A DNA stretch of 64,000 bases. Source: Sinosporangium album (GTDB lineage Bacteria; Actinomycetota; Actinomycetes; Streptosporangiales; Streptosporangiaceae). Shown here piece after piece: positions 8,121-16,180 of the stretch; position 1 is the stretch's first letter; every line of letters starts with the position of its first letter. The notes under the pieces were generated by a model that made no database searches, was not told where the DNA came from, and was given only the letters and a program-made list of their open reading frames with translations. Location: contig NZ_FNCN01000009.1 of NCBI RefSeq assembly GCF_900100605.1, positions 186,001-250,000 of the forward strand, read 5' to 3'. The translations under genes were made by a program, and so were the position numbers.

Positions 8121-8729
8121 GTGAAGAACTACGTGACTTCGACAATGCCGTGGCTCGCCTCTGCGCGCCTCTTTGGCATGTCGGGAGTCAGCGTCTCGAC
8201 CTCGGCCGCCGGTTTCGCCGCGCGTCCGGTCACCTGTGCGCCGTCGGGAGCCACGTTGGCGACTCCGTCGCTCACGATCGCACCGCCCGCCGCCACAGGT
8301 GGCAGTCGTCGCAGCTTCAGCCTCGTCAAACTCCGCCATGTGGAGTTGGTCTCGCGCGCAGGCAGGGATCTGCTCGCGCAAGCCGCGGCGTCGCACGAAG
8401 GCGTCCTGCCGACGACCGCCGTGCCGAGCTCCGCCCCGGAGTCGGCCGACGCTCTCCTGCCGATCGAAGCCGAGGCAGCGATCAACGCTGTGGTCGCCGA
8501 GGCGCCCGCAGACGCCGAGGCAACCACTGCCCATGCAACCGCCTATGACGGCAGCGCCGTCGCCGCCTTCGGCGACGCCGAAGCCGACAACCTGCCCGGC
8601 GACGTCGATGGAGTCCTGCCCGCCACGGGTGGGCTCGTTGACGAGCCGAAGCAGCAGACCGCCAACGGTGGGCTGCGTCCTACGCAGCAGTGCGATCCAA
8701 ACACCTGGAGACCTCCGGCCATAACCTGA
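8121..8729 (+). CDS. hypothetical protein / long leader ORF upstream of whiB7
   Basis: Open frame of 202 residues from a GTG with GGAGG ten bases upstream; an in-frame ATG at 8061 is less well supported. Third codon positions are mostly G/C, arguing for translation, but composition is low-complexity (Ala, Thr, Pro, Ser) and no domain is recognised. Its stop lies 17 nt before a strong intrinsic terminator in the whiB7 leader. The important part may therefore be the act of translation: whiB7/wblC leaders in other actinobacteria contain upstream ORFs whose slow translation under ribosome stress prevents termination. It could also be a genuine protein. Confidence 0.45.
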   Translation: MKNYVTSTMPWLASARLFGMSGVSVSTSAAGFAARPVTCAPSGATLATPSLTIAPPAATGGSRRSFSLVKLRHVELVSRAGRDLLAQAAASHEGVLPTTAVPSSAPESADALLPIEAEAAINAVVAEAPADAEATTAHATAYDGSAVAAFGDAEADNLPGDVDGVLPATGGLVDEPKQQTANGGLRPTQQCDPNTWRPPAIT

Positions 8730-8745
8730 CCGGTGTTGAGCCTCC

Positions 8746-8787
8746 AGGCCGCGGATCCACAAACAGGATCCGCGGCCTTCTTGTTTG
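8746..8787 (+). terminator. intrinsic terminator in the whiB7 leader (probable attenuator)
   Basis: Stem 8746-8758 paired with 8766-8778 (13 bp, perfect), loop ACAAACA, followed by the T-rich run TTCTTGTTT. It lies about 80 nt upstream of the whiB7 start and downstream of the leader ORF. The most canonical Rho-independent terminator in the window. Confidence 0.85.
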
Positions 8788-8864
8788 TCCGCGTCCCCCT
8801 GACCCACCCGCGAGGTTGACAACAGCAAGATCAAATAATTCACACCTGAAGAAAGGTGACGCAG

Positions 8865-9134
8865 ATGGGGGCCAAGACGATCATGGACCTGATCGACGAA
8901 GCCGAAATCCCCTGTCGTACCGACCCTGACCTGTGGTTCGCCGAATCCCCTGACGATGTTGAGTTCGCCAAAGCGCTCTGTGGGGGATGCCCGATCCAGA
9001 AGGCGTGCCTCGCGCGAGCACTTGAGCGTGGGGAGCCCTGGGGAGTATGGGGCGGCGAGCTGATCCTCCGGGGCGCCGTCGTACCGAGGAAGCGCCCGAG
9101 GGGCCGTCCCCGCAAGACCGCAGTCGCAGCCTGA
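8865..9134 (+). CDS. whiB7: WhiB7 (WblC) iron-sulfur transcription factor
   Basis: 89 residues from the ATG at 8865, with GAAAGG eight bases upstream; a GTG at 8856 is less likely. Four cysteines (IPCRTD, CGGC, KACLARA) bind a [4Fe-4S] cluster. GVWGGE is the WhiB turn and RGRPRK near the C-terminus is the AT-hook that distinguishes WhiB7 from its paralogues. WhiB7 binds sigma-A and activates intrinsic antibiotic resistance genes under translation stress. Its placement near uvrD2 and an ABC1 kinase matches mycobacteria. Expression is probably set by autoregulation plus attenuation in the upstream leader. Confidence 0.92.
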   Translation: MGAKTIMDLIDEAEIPCRTDPDLWFAESPDDVEFAKALCGGCPIQKACLARALERGEPWGVWGGELILRGAVVPRKRPRGRPRKTAVAA

Positions 9135-9170
9135 CCACCAACCAGCGCCATAACAGTAAGGACCACCGAC

Positions 9171-9365
9171 ATGAGCACCCGTACCGCGCGGACCGCCGAA
9201 GCGTCTTCCATGTATGAAGACCTGGTGCGTGACCGAATACAGACGCTCCGCCGCGAGGCGGAGGAGCAACGCGTCATCGCACGCGTCCGCGCCGTCAACC
9301 GAGCTCGACGCGACGCCGAACGCGCCTCCATGCGACTACGCAACGCACTACAACGGCTGGTATAA
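9171..9365 (+). CDS. small basic helical protein downstream of whiB7
   Basis: 64 residues beginning at an ATG with AAGGA about eight bases upstream, 36 nt after whiB7 and ahead of a terminator, so likely co-transcribed. The sequence is almost entirely charged helix rich in Arg, Glu and Ala (RDRIQTLRREAEEQRVIARV), with no Cys and no signal peptide. Family unknown. Co-transcription with whiB7 suggests a ribosome- or stress-related role, but this is inference only. Confidence 0.6.
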   Translation: MSTRTARTAEASSMYEDLVRDRIQTLRREAEEQRVIARVRAVNRARRDAERASMRLRNALQRLV

Positions 9366-9379
9366 AACGGCCGACCACC

Positions 9380-9414
9380 GGGGCGTCCCACCCACCCGTG
9401 CAGCGGGACGCCCC
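9380..9414 (+). terminator. hairpin terminator, 10-bp stem
   Basis: Stem 9380-9389 with 9405-9414, loop 15 nt, just after the small gene downstream of whiB7. Confidence 0.6.
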
Positions 9415-9445
9415 AACCCCCGTCGACCGACGGCACAAGCCCACA

Positions 9446-9488
9446 GGCCCCCGCCACCAGTCCCCACGGCCGACTGGCGGGGGCCTTC
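9446..9488. terminator. second hairpin terminator, 10-bp stem plus 4 bp
   Basis: Stem 9446-9455 with 9476-9485; inner pairing of AGTC with GACT extends it. Followed by TTC. Together with the previous hairpin it separates the whiB7 unit from the convergent ABC1 kinase gene. Confidence 0.6.
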
Positions 9489-9592
9489 CGCATGGCTCAT
9501 GCCAGAGCGGACAGGGGGCCGGCCGTCGGGTCCACGTCGAAGGGGAGACCGGGGGCAGGGCTCGTGGTCGGAGGGGACGGGGGGCGTCGGGG

Positions 9593-10933
9593 TCAGGTCA
9601 GAGCGGGGACCGGCGTGCCTTGTTCGTCTCCGTCAGTGAAACCGGGGACCCAGCGGATGACCTCGTCGCGAAAGCGGGCCGTGGCGCCGAGTTGGCAGAG
9701 CACGCCGACGCCGGCGGCGTGGACGCGGTGGATCAGTACGTAGGTCGGTGGCAGGTTGAGCTGGCGCACGACGTTGGTCGGGCGCAGGTCGGCCGCGGTG
9801 GCGGCCTGGCGCTGGAGCCATTCTCTGCTGAAGGTGAACTCCTCGACCTGGGTCGGCTCGACGTAGGGCGCGAGGAAGCCTCGGAGCGCGTCGGCGTCGA
9901 TGTCGATATGCGGCAGGATGAAGCCTTCTTCGCGCAGCCCTTCCACCACGGTTTCCATGTCGCCGCTGTTGAAAAGGCGCGTGAGCCTGCCGAAGGCGGG
10001 CGGATAGCCGTCGGGCAGCCTGCTCACCGCGCCGAAGTCGAGCGCGCACAGCCGTCCGTCGGCGGTGAGGCGGAAGTTGCCGGGGTGGGGGTCGGCGTGG
10101 AGCATGCCGACCCGCGCGGGGGAACAGAACAGGAAACGCACGAGCAGCAGGCCAGCGCGGTCACGCTGCTCTCCGTCGCCTTCGGTGATGACGCGTGACA
10201 GGGGCGTGCCGTTGACCCATTCGGTGACCAGGATCTGCTCGTTGGCCGCGACGACGTCGGGCACGAGGAAATCGGGGTCGCCCGCGAACTCGGTGGCGAA
10301 GGCATGCTGCGCCTCGGCCTCGCGCATGTAGTCGAGCTCTTCGGCGAGCCGTTCACGGAGCTCGGCAAGGACGCTCTGGATGTCGAGCCCGGGGAACAGC
10401 ACCGAGAAAAGCTTGCTCACCCGGGAGAGCTGCTTGAAATCAGACAGCAGTGCCTTACCGGCGCCCGGGTATTGGATCTTCACGGCGACCTCGCGGCCGT
10501 CGTGCCAGACCGCCTGGTGCACTTGGCCGATCGACGCCGCCGCCGCGGGCGAGTCGTCGAACGAGATGAAATAGTCGCGCCAGTCGTCGCCGAGTTGCTC
10601 GGTGAGCACCGAGTGGACGGTCGCCACCGGCAGCGGTGGCGCGGAGTCCTGAAGCTTGGTCAGCGTCGCCCGGTAGGGGCCCACGATCTCAGGCGGCAGG
10701 GCCGCCTCGAAAATGGAGAGCGCCTGGCCGAGTTTCATCGCGCCGCCCTTGAGCTCCCCCAGCACCTTGAAGATCTGCTCCGCCGTGCGTTGCTGGATCT
10801 CCTGGGCGACGATTTCGGCGGACTTTCCGCCGATGCGCTTGCCCAGGCCGAGAGCCGTACGACTGGCGAATCCGAGGGGGAGAGCGGCGAGTTTCGCGGA
10901 GCGCGTGACAGCGCGGCGGGGAAGGTCACTCAC
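9593..10933 (-). CDS. ABC1/ADCK-type atypical kinase (AarF/UbiB family)
   Basis: 446 residues from the GTG at 10933, chosen because [21 protein letters not shown] matches the usual actinobacterial N-terminus; an ATG at 11029 would add 32 residues. Hallmarks are the KxGQ motif ([11 protein letters not shown]), the Ala-rich loop [10 protein letters not shown] that replaces the glycine loop, the catalytic Lys ([10 protein letters not shown]), HADPHPGNF, and the metal-binding DFG in ALDFGAVS. Family members are atypical kinases/ATPases, some linked to quinone synthesis; the actinobacterial homologue next to whiB7 (Rv3197) has been linked to drug tolerance. No quinone genes are nearby. Confidence 0.9.
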   Translation of the reverse strand: MSDLPRRAVTRSAKLAALPLGFASRTALGLGKRIGGKSAEIVAQEIQQRTAEQIFKVLGELKGGAMKLGQALSIFEAALPPEIVGPYRATLTKLQDSAPPLPVATVHSVLTEQLGDDWRDYFISFDDSPAAAASIGQVHQAVWHDGREVAVKIQYPGAGKALLSDFKQLSRVSKLFSVLFPGLDIQSVLAELRERLAEELDYMREAEAQHAFATEFAGDPDFLVPDVVAANEQILVTEWVNGTPLSRVITEGDGEQRDRAGLLLVRFLFCSPARVGMLHADPHPGNFRLTADGRLCALDFGAVSRLPDGYPPAFGRLTRLFNSGDMETVVEGLREEGFILPHIDIDADALRGFLAPYVEPTQVEEFTFSREWLQRQAATAADLRPTNVVRQLNLPPTYVLIHRVHAAGVGVLCQLGATARFRDEVIRWVPGFTDGDEQGTPVPALT

Positions 10934-11056
10934 ATTTGTCCGCGGCGTGGCTTGGTATGAGTTCGGCCGGAACGCCGCTCCCTCCTTTCGCTTCGATCGT
11001 ATGGGCGCGGAAGGCCCGGGGGAGCTCATTACCAGGGCTCGTCGATGTCACCATTC

Positions 11057-12160
11057 TTAGCGACTAGCACTGATTTCGGTACACGGGCACTGTGGGTGGC
11101 GGTCCCATCTGCGCTGGCCCCAGCGCCAATCAGGCAATACATCAACTGTGCTGTTCGTCACAATCGGCGGCCTCCCGTCGAGAAACGCCAGCGCGTGGCC
11201 GGTGGCCTCGGCCGCGACCAGCGTGGAGAGGACCGCGTCGCACGCGATCTCCCCGGGGGGAAAGCCGCCCAGGCGGGCGGCCACGATGGGCCAGGTGGGA
11301 TCGCGGTCCCGGCGGGTCAGCTCCATGCAGTGTATGCACGCCGTGCGACCGGGCAGCACCAGCGGCCCCACCGAGCCGTAACCCTCATAGGCCGACGTGA
11401 GCAGGTGCGGTATCCGCCGTTCAAGCAGGTCGTCCACCAGCAGGGCGTCGAGCGGGGAGACAGGGGCCAGCACCGCCAGGTCGGGAGCCACGGCTCCGTC
11501 GCGCAGATGCGCGGCCCGCGCGCCGGACCACGCGTTGACCCCCGGAGCGATCCGGCGGGCGACCGCCACCGCGCCCTCATGCCTGGGCGAGCCGACCTCC
11601 GACCAGTCCAGGCCGCCCGGAACCACATCGAGCCGCCGGGCCGCCTGCGGGTCCACCACGCAGATGTTTCCCACCCCGGAGGCGGCGAGGAGAGCGGCGA
11701 CCTGGGCCCCGACCCGACCCGCGCCGTAGATCCGCACGTGTGCCTCCCTACGCCCGGCGAGCACCGCCATGCCGCCGTCGCGCACCCCGGCGCGGAGCGA
11801 GACCGCGTCGAGTTCGGGCCGCAGCCGGTCCCGCTCGGCCAGCGTCAGCGGGCGCAGCGGCTCAGGGCTGGTCGCCGCGTCGTCGAGCAACCCCCGCGCG
11901 TCGAGCAGCGCGACCAGCGTCTCCATCTGCTCCTTGCCGAAGCCCTTGGCCTCGGCGTTGTCGAGGACCTGGGCGAGGTTGCGCGTGCCGTCGAGCCTTT
12001 CCACCAGCTCCCGCACCTCCGGCACGAGGTCGCTGAGCATGACGGCCCGTCGGGGATGCACCCCGATCTGCAGCGTGCCCGCGTCACGCTGCACCCGCCG
12101 CAGGGCCGGTTTGAGGCGCGGTCGGACCAAGCCGCAACCGCCGGCCGAGGCCTCGCCCAC
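11057..12160 (-). CDS. ThiF/E1-like Rossmann-fold protein
   Basis: 367 residues from the GTG at 12160, which has GGAGAGG eight bases upstream. Residues about 10-110 form a helical N-terminal domain (RPRLKPALRR, LDGTRNLAQVL). They are followed by a ThiF/MoeB/UBA-type adenylation fold starting at HVRIYGAGRVGAQVAALL, with VVDPQ and GLDWSEVG. C-terminal CIHC and CPC pairs could bind zinc. A catalytic thioester cysteine is not obvious, so it may be a non-catalytic or leader-peptide-binding homologue. The frame stays open to an ATG at 12559 with a very good GGGGGGAG, which would add a 133-residue Pro/Arg-rich extension. Confidence 0.75.
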   Translation of the reverse strand: MGEASAGGCGLVRPRLKPALRRVQRDAGTLQIGVHPRRAVMLSDLVPEVRELVERLDGTRNLAQVLDNAEAKGFGKEQMETLVALLDARGLLDDAATSPEPLRPLTLAERDRLRPELDAVSLRAGVRDGGMAVLAGRREAHVRIYGAGRVGAQVAALLAASGVGNICVVDPQAARRLDVVPGGLDWSEVGSPRHEGAVAVARRIAPGVNAWSGARAAHLRDGAVAPDLAVLAPVSPLDALLVDDLLERRIPHLLTSAYEGYGSVGPLVLPGRTACIHCMELTRRDRDPTWPIVAARLGGFPPGEIACDAVLSTLVAAEATGHALAFLDGRPPIVTNSTVDVLPDWRWGQRRWDRHPQCPCTEISASR

Positions 12161-13070
12161 ATGCTCGCCTCTCCGCGCCCGCTCGGGCCGAGCCCTTCTC
12201 CTTTGAGGCATTGCAGCCGTGGCAGAGCCCGTCGTCTTGCGCGGCCGAGCCGGGTCGGGGCGCGGGATGGTGGGGGCGGACGCGTCGAACGGGTCGAACG
12301 GGTCGAACGGATCGGTCGCGGTGCCGTCCGCCGCGTCTCCCCGCCGCGCCGGAACAGGGTCCGGAACAGGGTCTGGAACCGGGGATGGAACACGGCGTGG
12401 CCGTATCGGCCCTCGGTGTCGGGCGGCTCGTGTTGCCGGGGGAGGGCTCAATGTGACGTGTCGCGGCTCGCCCACCTCCGCGTGTGTGCCCGCGACCGCC
12501 TGCGCGGTCGCCTTGGCGGTGTGCCGTGCGGTCGAGGTCTCCTTGAGTCGCGGTCCCATGAGCGTGCTCCCCCCGTGTCGAGCCCGTCGGATCTCATCGA
12601 GCGGCCCGGGCCGTGAACGCGGCCCGAGCCCGCGCCGAGGACATGGGCGTGCCCCGGCACCGGCCCCCGCCGGTGTGTGCCGAGTCCCCCCGTCGCAGCG
12701 CACGCGTCAGACTGCCACATCCGACGGCCCTCTCTCGCCGCTTCCCCCCGACCTGTGGACAACTTCGGCGCCACCCCCAACCTGTGGATACTGCCCCCGA
12801 CTTGTGGACGCCGCTCTCCACCTGTGGATAGACACCCCGCGTTTTTCGGCACTTCCCCAATCTCCCGGCAAACGCCCTTCCCCCGCAGATCAACATGACG
12901 ATCAACATCATTTCAGGGGACCACGGGACCGGCGTTACCTACTGTGAATTTCGGAAATGGCCCGTCCCATACCACTCGGACCTCGCCCCCCAATAGTCGA
13001 ACCTTGATTGACCAGCGAAAACGGCGCGCACCCCCTGTGGATTTCGCCGAGTCTCGGCTACCGTGCATAT
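12161..13070. other. intergenic region with repeats and DnaA-box-like sites
   Basis: Contains the possible upstream extension of the ThiF-like gene (to 12559), a fourfold GTCGAACGG-type repeat near 12285-12315, and GGAACAGGGTC-type repeats near 12350-12382. Five TGTGGA-type 9-mers occur between 12754 and 13044. No independent gene is convincing on either strand. Confidence 0.55.
12754..12831 (+). promoter_or_regulatory. cluster of four DnaA-box-like 9-mers
   Basis: TGTGGACAA (12754-12762), TGTGGATAC (12783-12791), TGTGGACGC (12803-12811) and TGTGGATAG (12823-12831), all in one orientation; the last three are spaced exactly 20 bp apart. The first is the perfect complement of TTGTCCACA, the Streptomyces-type DnaA box. 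A fifth copy, TGTGGATTT, is at 13036-13044. Confidence 0.5.
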
Positions 13071-13583
13071 GTGCCCCCCGAGACTGTCGAGGTTCGTCGA
13101 AGTTCTCGTCGTCGGCGGACCGTCTCCGCATACCGCGACGGCGACAAGACCGTCGTGCTGCTCCCAGCCGGGCTGAGCAGGGTCGACGAGGAGCAGTGGG
13201 TGCGTCGCATGCTCGACCGGCTCGCCGCCAAGGAGCAGCGCCGGCGTCCCTCCGACGCGGAGCTGCTTGAGCGGGCCACTGACCTTTCCAACCGCTACCT
13301 GGACGGCAGGGCCAAACCGGCCAGCGTGCGCTGGGTGGAGAACCAGCAGCACCGATGGGGGTCCTGCACGCCCGACCACGGGACGATCCGGATTTCCACC
13401 CGACTTCGCGGCATGCCCGCATGGGTCGTCGACTATGTGATCATGCATGAGCTCGTGCATTTGATCGTGCCAAGTCATGGTCCACGGTTTTGGGCGTTGG
13501 TCGACCACTACCCGCGGGCCGAGCGGGCCAGAGGCTTCCTCGAAGGCTTTTCCATGGCCATGAACTGCCAGATGGAAGAGTGA
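13071..13583 (+). CDS. YgjP-type metal-dependent hydrolase (M48-like metalloprotease)
   Basis: 170 residues from the GTG at 13071, where family members begin (PPETVEVRRS). The zinc motif HELVH with a downstream His (PSHGPRFWALV) is the YgjP/WLM signature; RWGSC before it is also conserved. Function in the cell is unknown; homologues are small cytoplasmic zincin-like proteins. No ribosome binding site is seen; TACCGT (13059-13064) ends 6 nt before the start, suggesting a leaderless transcript whose -35 region overlaps a DnaA-box-like 9-mer. Confidence 0.85.
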   Translation: MPPETVEVRRSSRRRRTVSAYRDGDKTVVLLPAGLSRVDEEQWVRRMLDRLAAKEQRRRPSDAELLERATDLSNRYLDGRAKPASVRWVENQQHRWGSCTPDHGTIRISTRLRGMPAWVVDYVIMHELVHLIVPSHGPRFWALVDHYPRAERARGFLEGFSMAMNCQMEE

Positions 13584-13684
13584 TGTTTTCCCCCGATCAT
13601 GTCAGCGAAATGGCGGGGAAATAACGGGTGCGACCCGGCTCCGAAAGACGCGTCCACCGCCGCGCCGCGTGACACGATGGGGCC

Positions 13685-14329
13685 GTGCCCGACCTTGACG
13701 CCACCCCCGTGCGCCTCGCAGCCGTCCTCGTGACGGCCGCCGCCGGCGCGGCAGCACCTCCCGGTGTGGATAGACATGATTTCCTCCGGGCCGTCGCGGA
13801 GGACACCTACGAGATCGTCGCCGGACTGGAGCTGGTCACTCCCGTTCTCGTCACCTCGGTTCCCGGTCTCGACGACCTGGTGTGGCCCGGCACTCCCGTG
13901 ATAGGGATCGCGGAATCGTCCGGGCAGAGCGCGGTGCGGACGGCGTTCGAGGCACTCGCGGCCACATGTCCGGATGCCACCCAGGCGGTGGTGATCAGTG
14001 CGGACGCGCCCGACCTGCCTCCCCTGCTCATCGGCAAACTGTTCCGGGAACTCGGCCGGGCTCACCTGACGGTGTGCCAGGCCGAGGGGGGAGGGGCGGT
14101 GGCCGTGGCGGCCCCCCTGCCCCTGCCCGAGTGGGCGCATCCCGACCTCGACGCACCCGACACGGTGGCCCGCCTGCGCGCGGCGGCGCCGGGGCGGCGC
14201 ATGGTGGCCACAGGCCCCGGCTGGCACCGCCTGCGCGCCGCCGAGGACGTCTCCAGGCTCGATCCGGGCCTTGAGGGGTGGGAGAACACCCGAGGGCTCC
14301 TGTCGGGCCGCACGCTGCGATCAGGGTGA
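13685..14329 (+). CDS. DUF2064/MobA-like nucleotidyltransferase-fold protein
   Basis: 214 residues from a GTG. The central VVISADAPDLPPLLI resembles the metal-binding DxPxL segment of DUF2064 and CofC-like glycosyltransferase-A folds, but the N-terminal nucleotide loop (LAAVLVTAAAGAA) is degenerate and lacks the usual KTRL-like residues. It may therefore be a non-catalytic relative. Located where M. tuberculosis carries Rv3196-type genes. Function uncertain. Confidence 0.6.
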   Translation: MPDLDATPVRLAAVLVTAAAGAAAPPGVDRHDFLRAVAEDTYEIVAGLELVTPVLVTSVPGLDDLVWPGTPVIGIAESSGQSAVRTAFEALAATCPDATQAVVISADAPDLPPLLIGKLFRELGRAHLTVCQAEGGGAVAVAAPLPLPEWAHPDLDAPDTVARLRAAAPGRRMVATGPGWHRLRAAEDVSRLDPGLEGWENTRGLLSGRTLRSG

Positions 14330-14511
14330 CGCGGGGAGACCCAAGGGAGAGCGCCGCCGACGCCGTGAATCGCCGGTCCCGCATCGGGAACGGGCGATGG
14401 CCCCGGATCGGGAACAGTGGCCCGGTCCCGGATCGGGAACGGCCCGGCACAGGCGCCGGAGCGCGGAGCGAGACGCGCCGGGACGCGCCGGGACGCGAAA
14501 CCCGGAGGCCG

Positions 14512-15501
14512 TCAGGGCACGCGCAGATCGGCGAGGAGAGCGCGGTGGTCCGTCCCCGGCACGTCGTGCACGGACAGGTCCACGACGTTCACCCGGTCGG
14601 GCACCAGCACGTGGTCGATGGTGATGAACGGGAACAGCCGGCCGTTGGCCGGCCACGTCCCCGTCAGGCCGTTTCCGACCCGGTCGGCCGCTGAGACGTA
14701 GCCGCGGTCCAGCACCCGCCGCATCGCGGCGTGGTCGAGGCTGGCGTTGAAATCTCCCGCGAGCACGCGCACGACGTCGGGCGACGAGCCGGGGAGGGCG
14801 TCGAGCCCGGCTTCCCACGCGCTCAACTGCCTGCCCAGGGGCGTGTAGGTGTGCACCGCGACGACCTCGACGGACGAACCGTCGGGGAGTTCCATGGACG
14901 CGGCGGGCATGTTATGCCCGATCGGTGTGAACAGGCCGTGGAGCGGCTTCAGCGGATAACGCCCGTAAATCCCGGTGCCCTGGGCGCCCGGCGCGTCCTC
15001 CAGCGCGCTGTACGGCAGAAGCCCGCTCAGCCCGGCCGCCTCCAACCTGTCCACCATGCCGGGCGTGAGCTCCTGCGCGCTGAACACATCCGGTTTCATG
15101 CGACGGACAAGCCCGACGACCTCTTCCACATCCGCGCTGCCGAACAGCAGGTTCACGCTCAGCACCCGCAGCGGCCTGCCGACGGCGGCCTCCGCGCTCC
15201 CGATGGCCCGCGGCAGCACGCTGAAGGCCAGGAGCGTGGAGGTGGCGACCGCGGCGGCGAGAGCCGTACGTGAGCGCACCAGAGCGGCGAGGGCCAGCGG
15301 CACCAGCGATGAGGCGGCGATGTACGGAGTGGCGGCCATGAACGGGGTGGCGAAGGAGTGTTCCAGGCCGGCGGCCCGCACCACCGCCCACAGGGCGCAG
15401 GGGATGAGCAGCAGCCAGACGAGGCCTCGGAGGACCCGGCGGCTCCGGCGCTTCGGGGTGACGATCTCTCCGCCCACAGCCTGCTCGGTCATGGTGTTCA
15501 A
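14512..15501 (-). CDS. membrane-anchored endonuclease/exonuclease/phosphatase-family protein
   Basis: 329 residues from a TTG at 15501 with GAGG seven bases upstream (ATG at 15492 is possible). Three hydrophobic segments within residues 20-105 anchor the protein. The remainder is an EEP fold facing outward: VLSVNLLFGSAD, a metal-binding Glu (SAQELTP), AGDFNAS, TIDHVLV and the terminal GTDHRALLADL. Relatives cleave phosphodiesters in nucleic acids or phospholipids; an extracellular nuclease or phosphodiesterase is plausible. A downstream CGGATCGGGAAC-type element recurs three times (about 14379-14440). Confidence 0.82.
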   Translation of the reverse strand: MNTMTEQAVGGEIVTPKRRSRRVLRGLVWLLLIPCALWAVVRAAGLEHSFATPFMAATPYIAASSLVPLALAALVRSRTALAAAVATSTLLAFSVLPRAIGSAEAAVGRPLRVLSVNLLFGSADVEEVVGLVRRMKPDVFSAQELTPGMVDRLEAAGLSGLLPYSALEDAPGAQGTGIYGRYPLKPLHGLFTPIGHNMPAASMELPDGSSVEVVAVHTYTPLGRQLSAWEAGLDALPGSSPDVVRVLAGDFNASLDHAAMRRVLDRGYVSAADRVGNGLTGTWPANGRLFPFITIDHVLVPDRVNVVDLSVHDVPGTDHRALLADLRVP

Positions 15502-15616
15502 ACAGATCGCCTCGCTCTTTCACCGGCCCGGCCGTGAAGACGCGCGAGCCTCATCGCGACCATAGCCGGGCCCACGTGGTGGGGCTGTAAAACGTCCAGG
15601 TGGCCGGACCGAACGC

Positions 15617-16180
15617 TCAGGATGTGAGGGATGTGAGCGCGGTCCTCGCCCGGCGTGCCAGCCTGCGTGTCGCCTCGTCACTCGGATCGGGGACGGCGTC
15701 GACCGGAAACCACCGTAGATCCAGTGACTCGTCACTGATGACCGCCTCGGCGCCGGGCGGGGCGACCGCACCGAATTCGATGTCGAGGTGGAAACTGTAC
15801 GGCTGATGGCACCAAACCTTGTGCTTGTCCAGCGCCAGGGGGCCGGGCAGCAGACGCAGCCCCTCGATGCCGGACTCCTCGATCGCCTCGCGCAGCGCGG
15901 CCACCGCCAGGGAGGTGTCGCCGCTCTCGCAGTGGCCGCCCATGGGCAGCCACATGCGCGCCTTGGCGTGCAGGGTGAGCAGCACCCGCTCCCCGTCGTG
16001 GGAGATGACCGCGGTGGTGGCGGTCAGGTGGCCGGGCGCGCAGTCGCGCCACATCGCGTTGCCGTGCGCGTGCAGGTGGTCGAGGAACTCCTCGCGGAGC
16101 GACCCCTCCTCGGGGGTCGGCGCGGCGAAACCGGTCAGCACCTCCACCGCGTCCCGATGGAGGTCCTGGTGCAGTCTCAC
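15617..16180 (-). CDS. NUDIX hydrolase
   Basis: 187 residues from a GTG overlapping the upstream stop by 4 nt (GTGA), so translationally coupled to the metalloprotease gene. The Nudix box is complete: GGHCESGD followed by REAIEESGI, matching GX5EX7REUXEEXGU. Such enzymes hydrolyse nucleoside diphosphates linked to another moiety; the substrate cannot be predicted. An N-terminal helical extension (residues 1-45) precedes the domain. Confidence 0.9.
   Translation of the reverse strand: MRLHQDLHRDAVEVLTGFAAPTPEEGSLREEFLDHLHAHGNAMWRDCAPGHLTATTAVISHDGERVLLTLHAKARMWLPMGGHCESGDTSLAVAALREAIEESGIEGLRLLPGPLALDKHKVWCHQPYSFHLDIEFGAVAPPGAEAVISDESLDLRWFPVDAVPDPSDEATRRLARRARTALTSLTS

Noticed and set aside
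8129-8527. Minus-strand frame of 132 codons opposite the whiB7 leader ORF
   Set aside because: Plus-strand frame has the ribosome binding site and fits the leader layout; this one has neither.
8816-8839. Second whiB7 promoter (TTGACA followed by AATAAT)
   Set aside because: The spacer is only 12 bp, too short for a normal sigma-A promoter, though the AT-rich stretch may affect initiation.
12448-12852. Minus-strand frames upstream of the ThiF-like gene
   Set aside because: Overlapping frames with no domain and running through the DnaA-box-like array; mutually exclusive and unsupported.
12913-13508. Minus-strand frames opposite the YgjP-type metalloprotease
   Set aside because: The plus-strand gene has the HELVH motif and a family-typical start; these are shadows.
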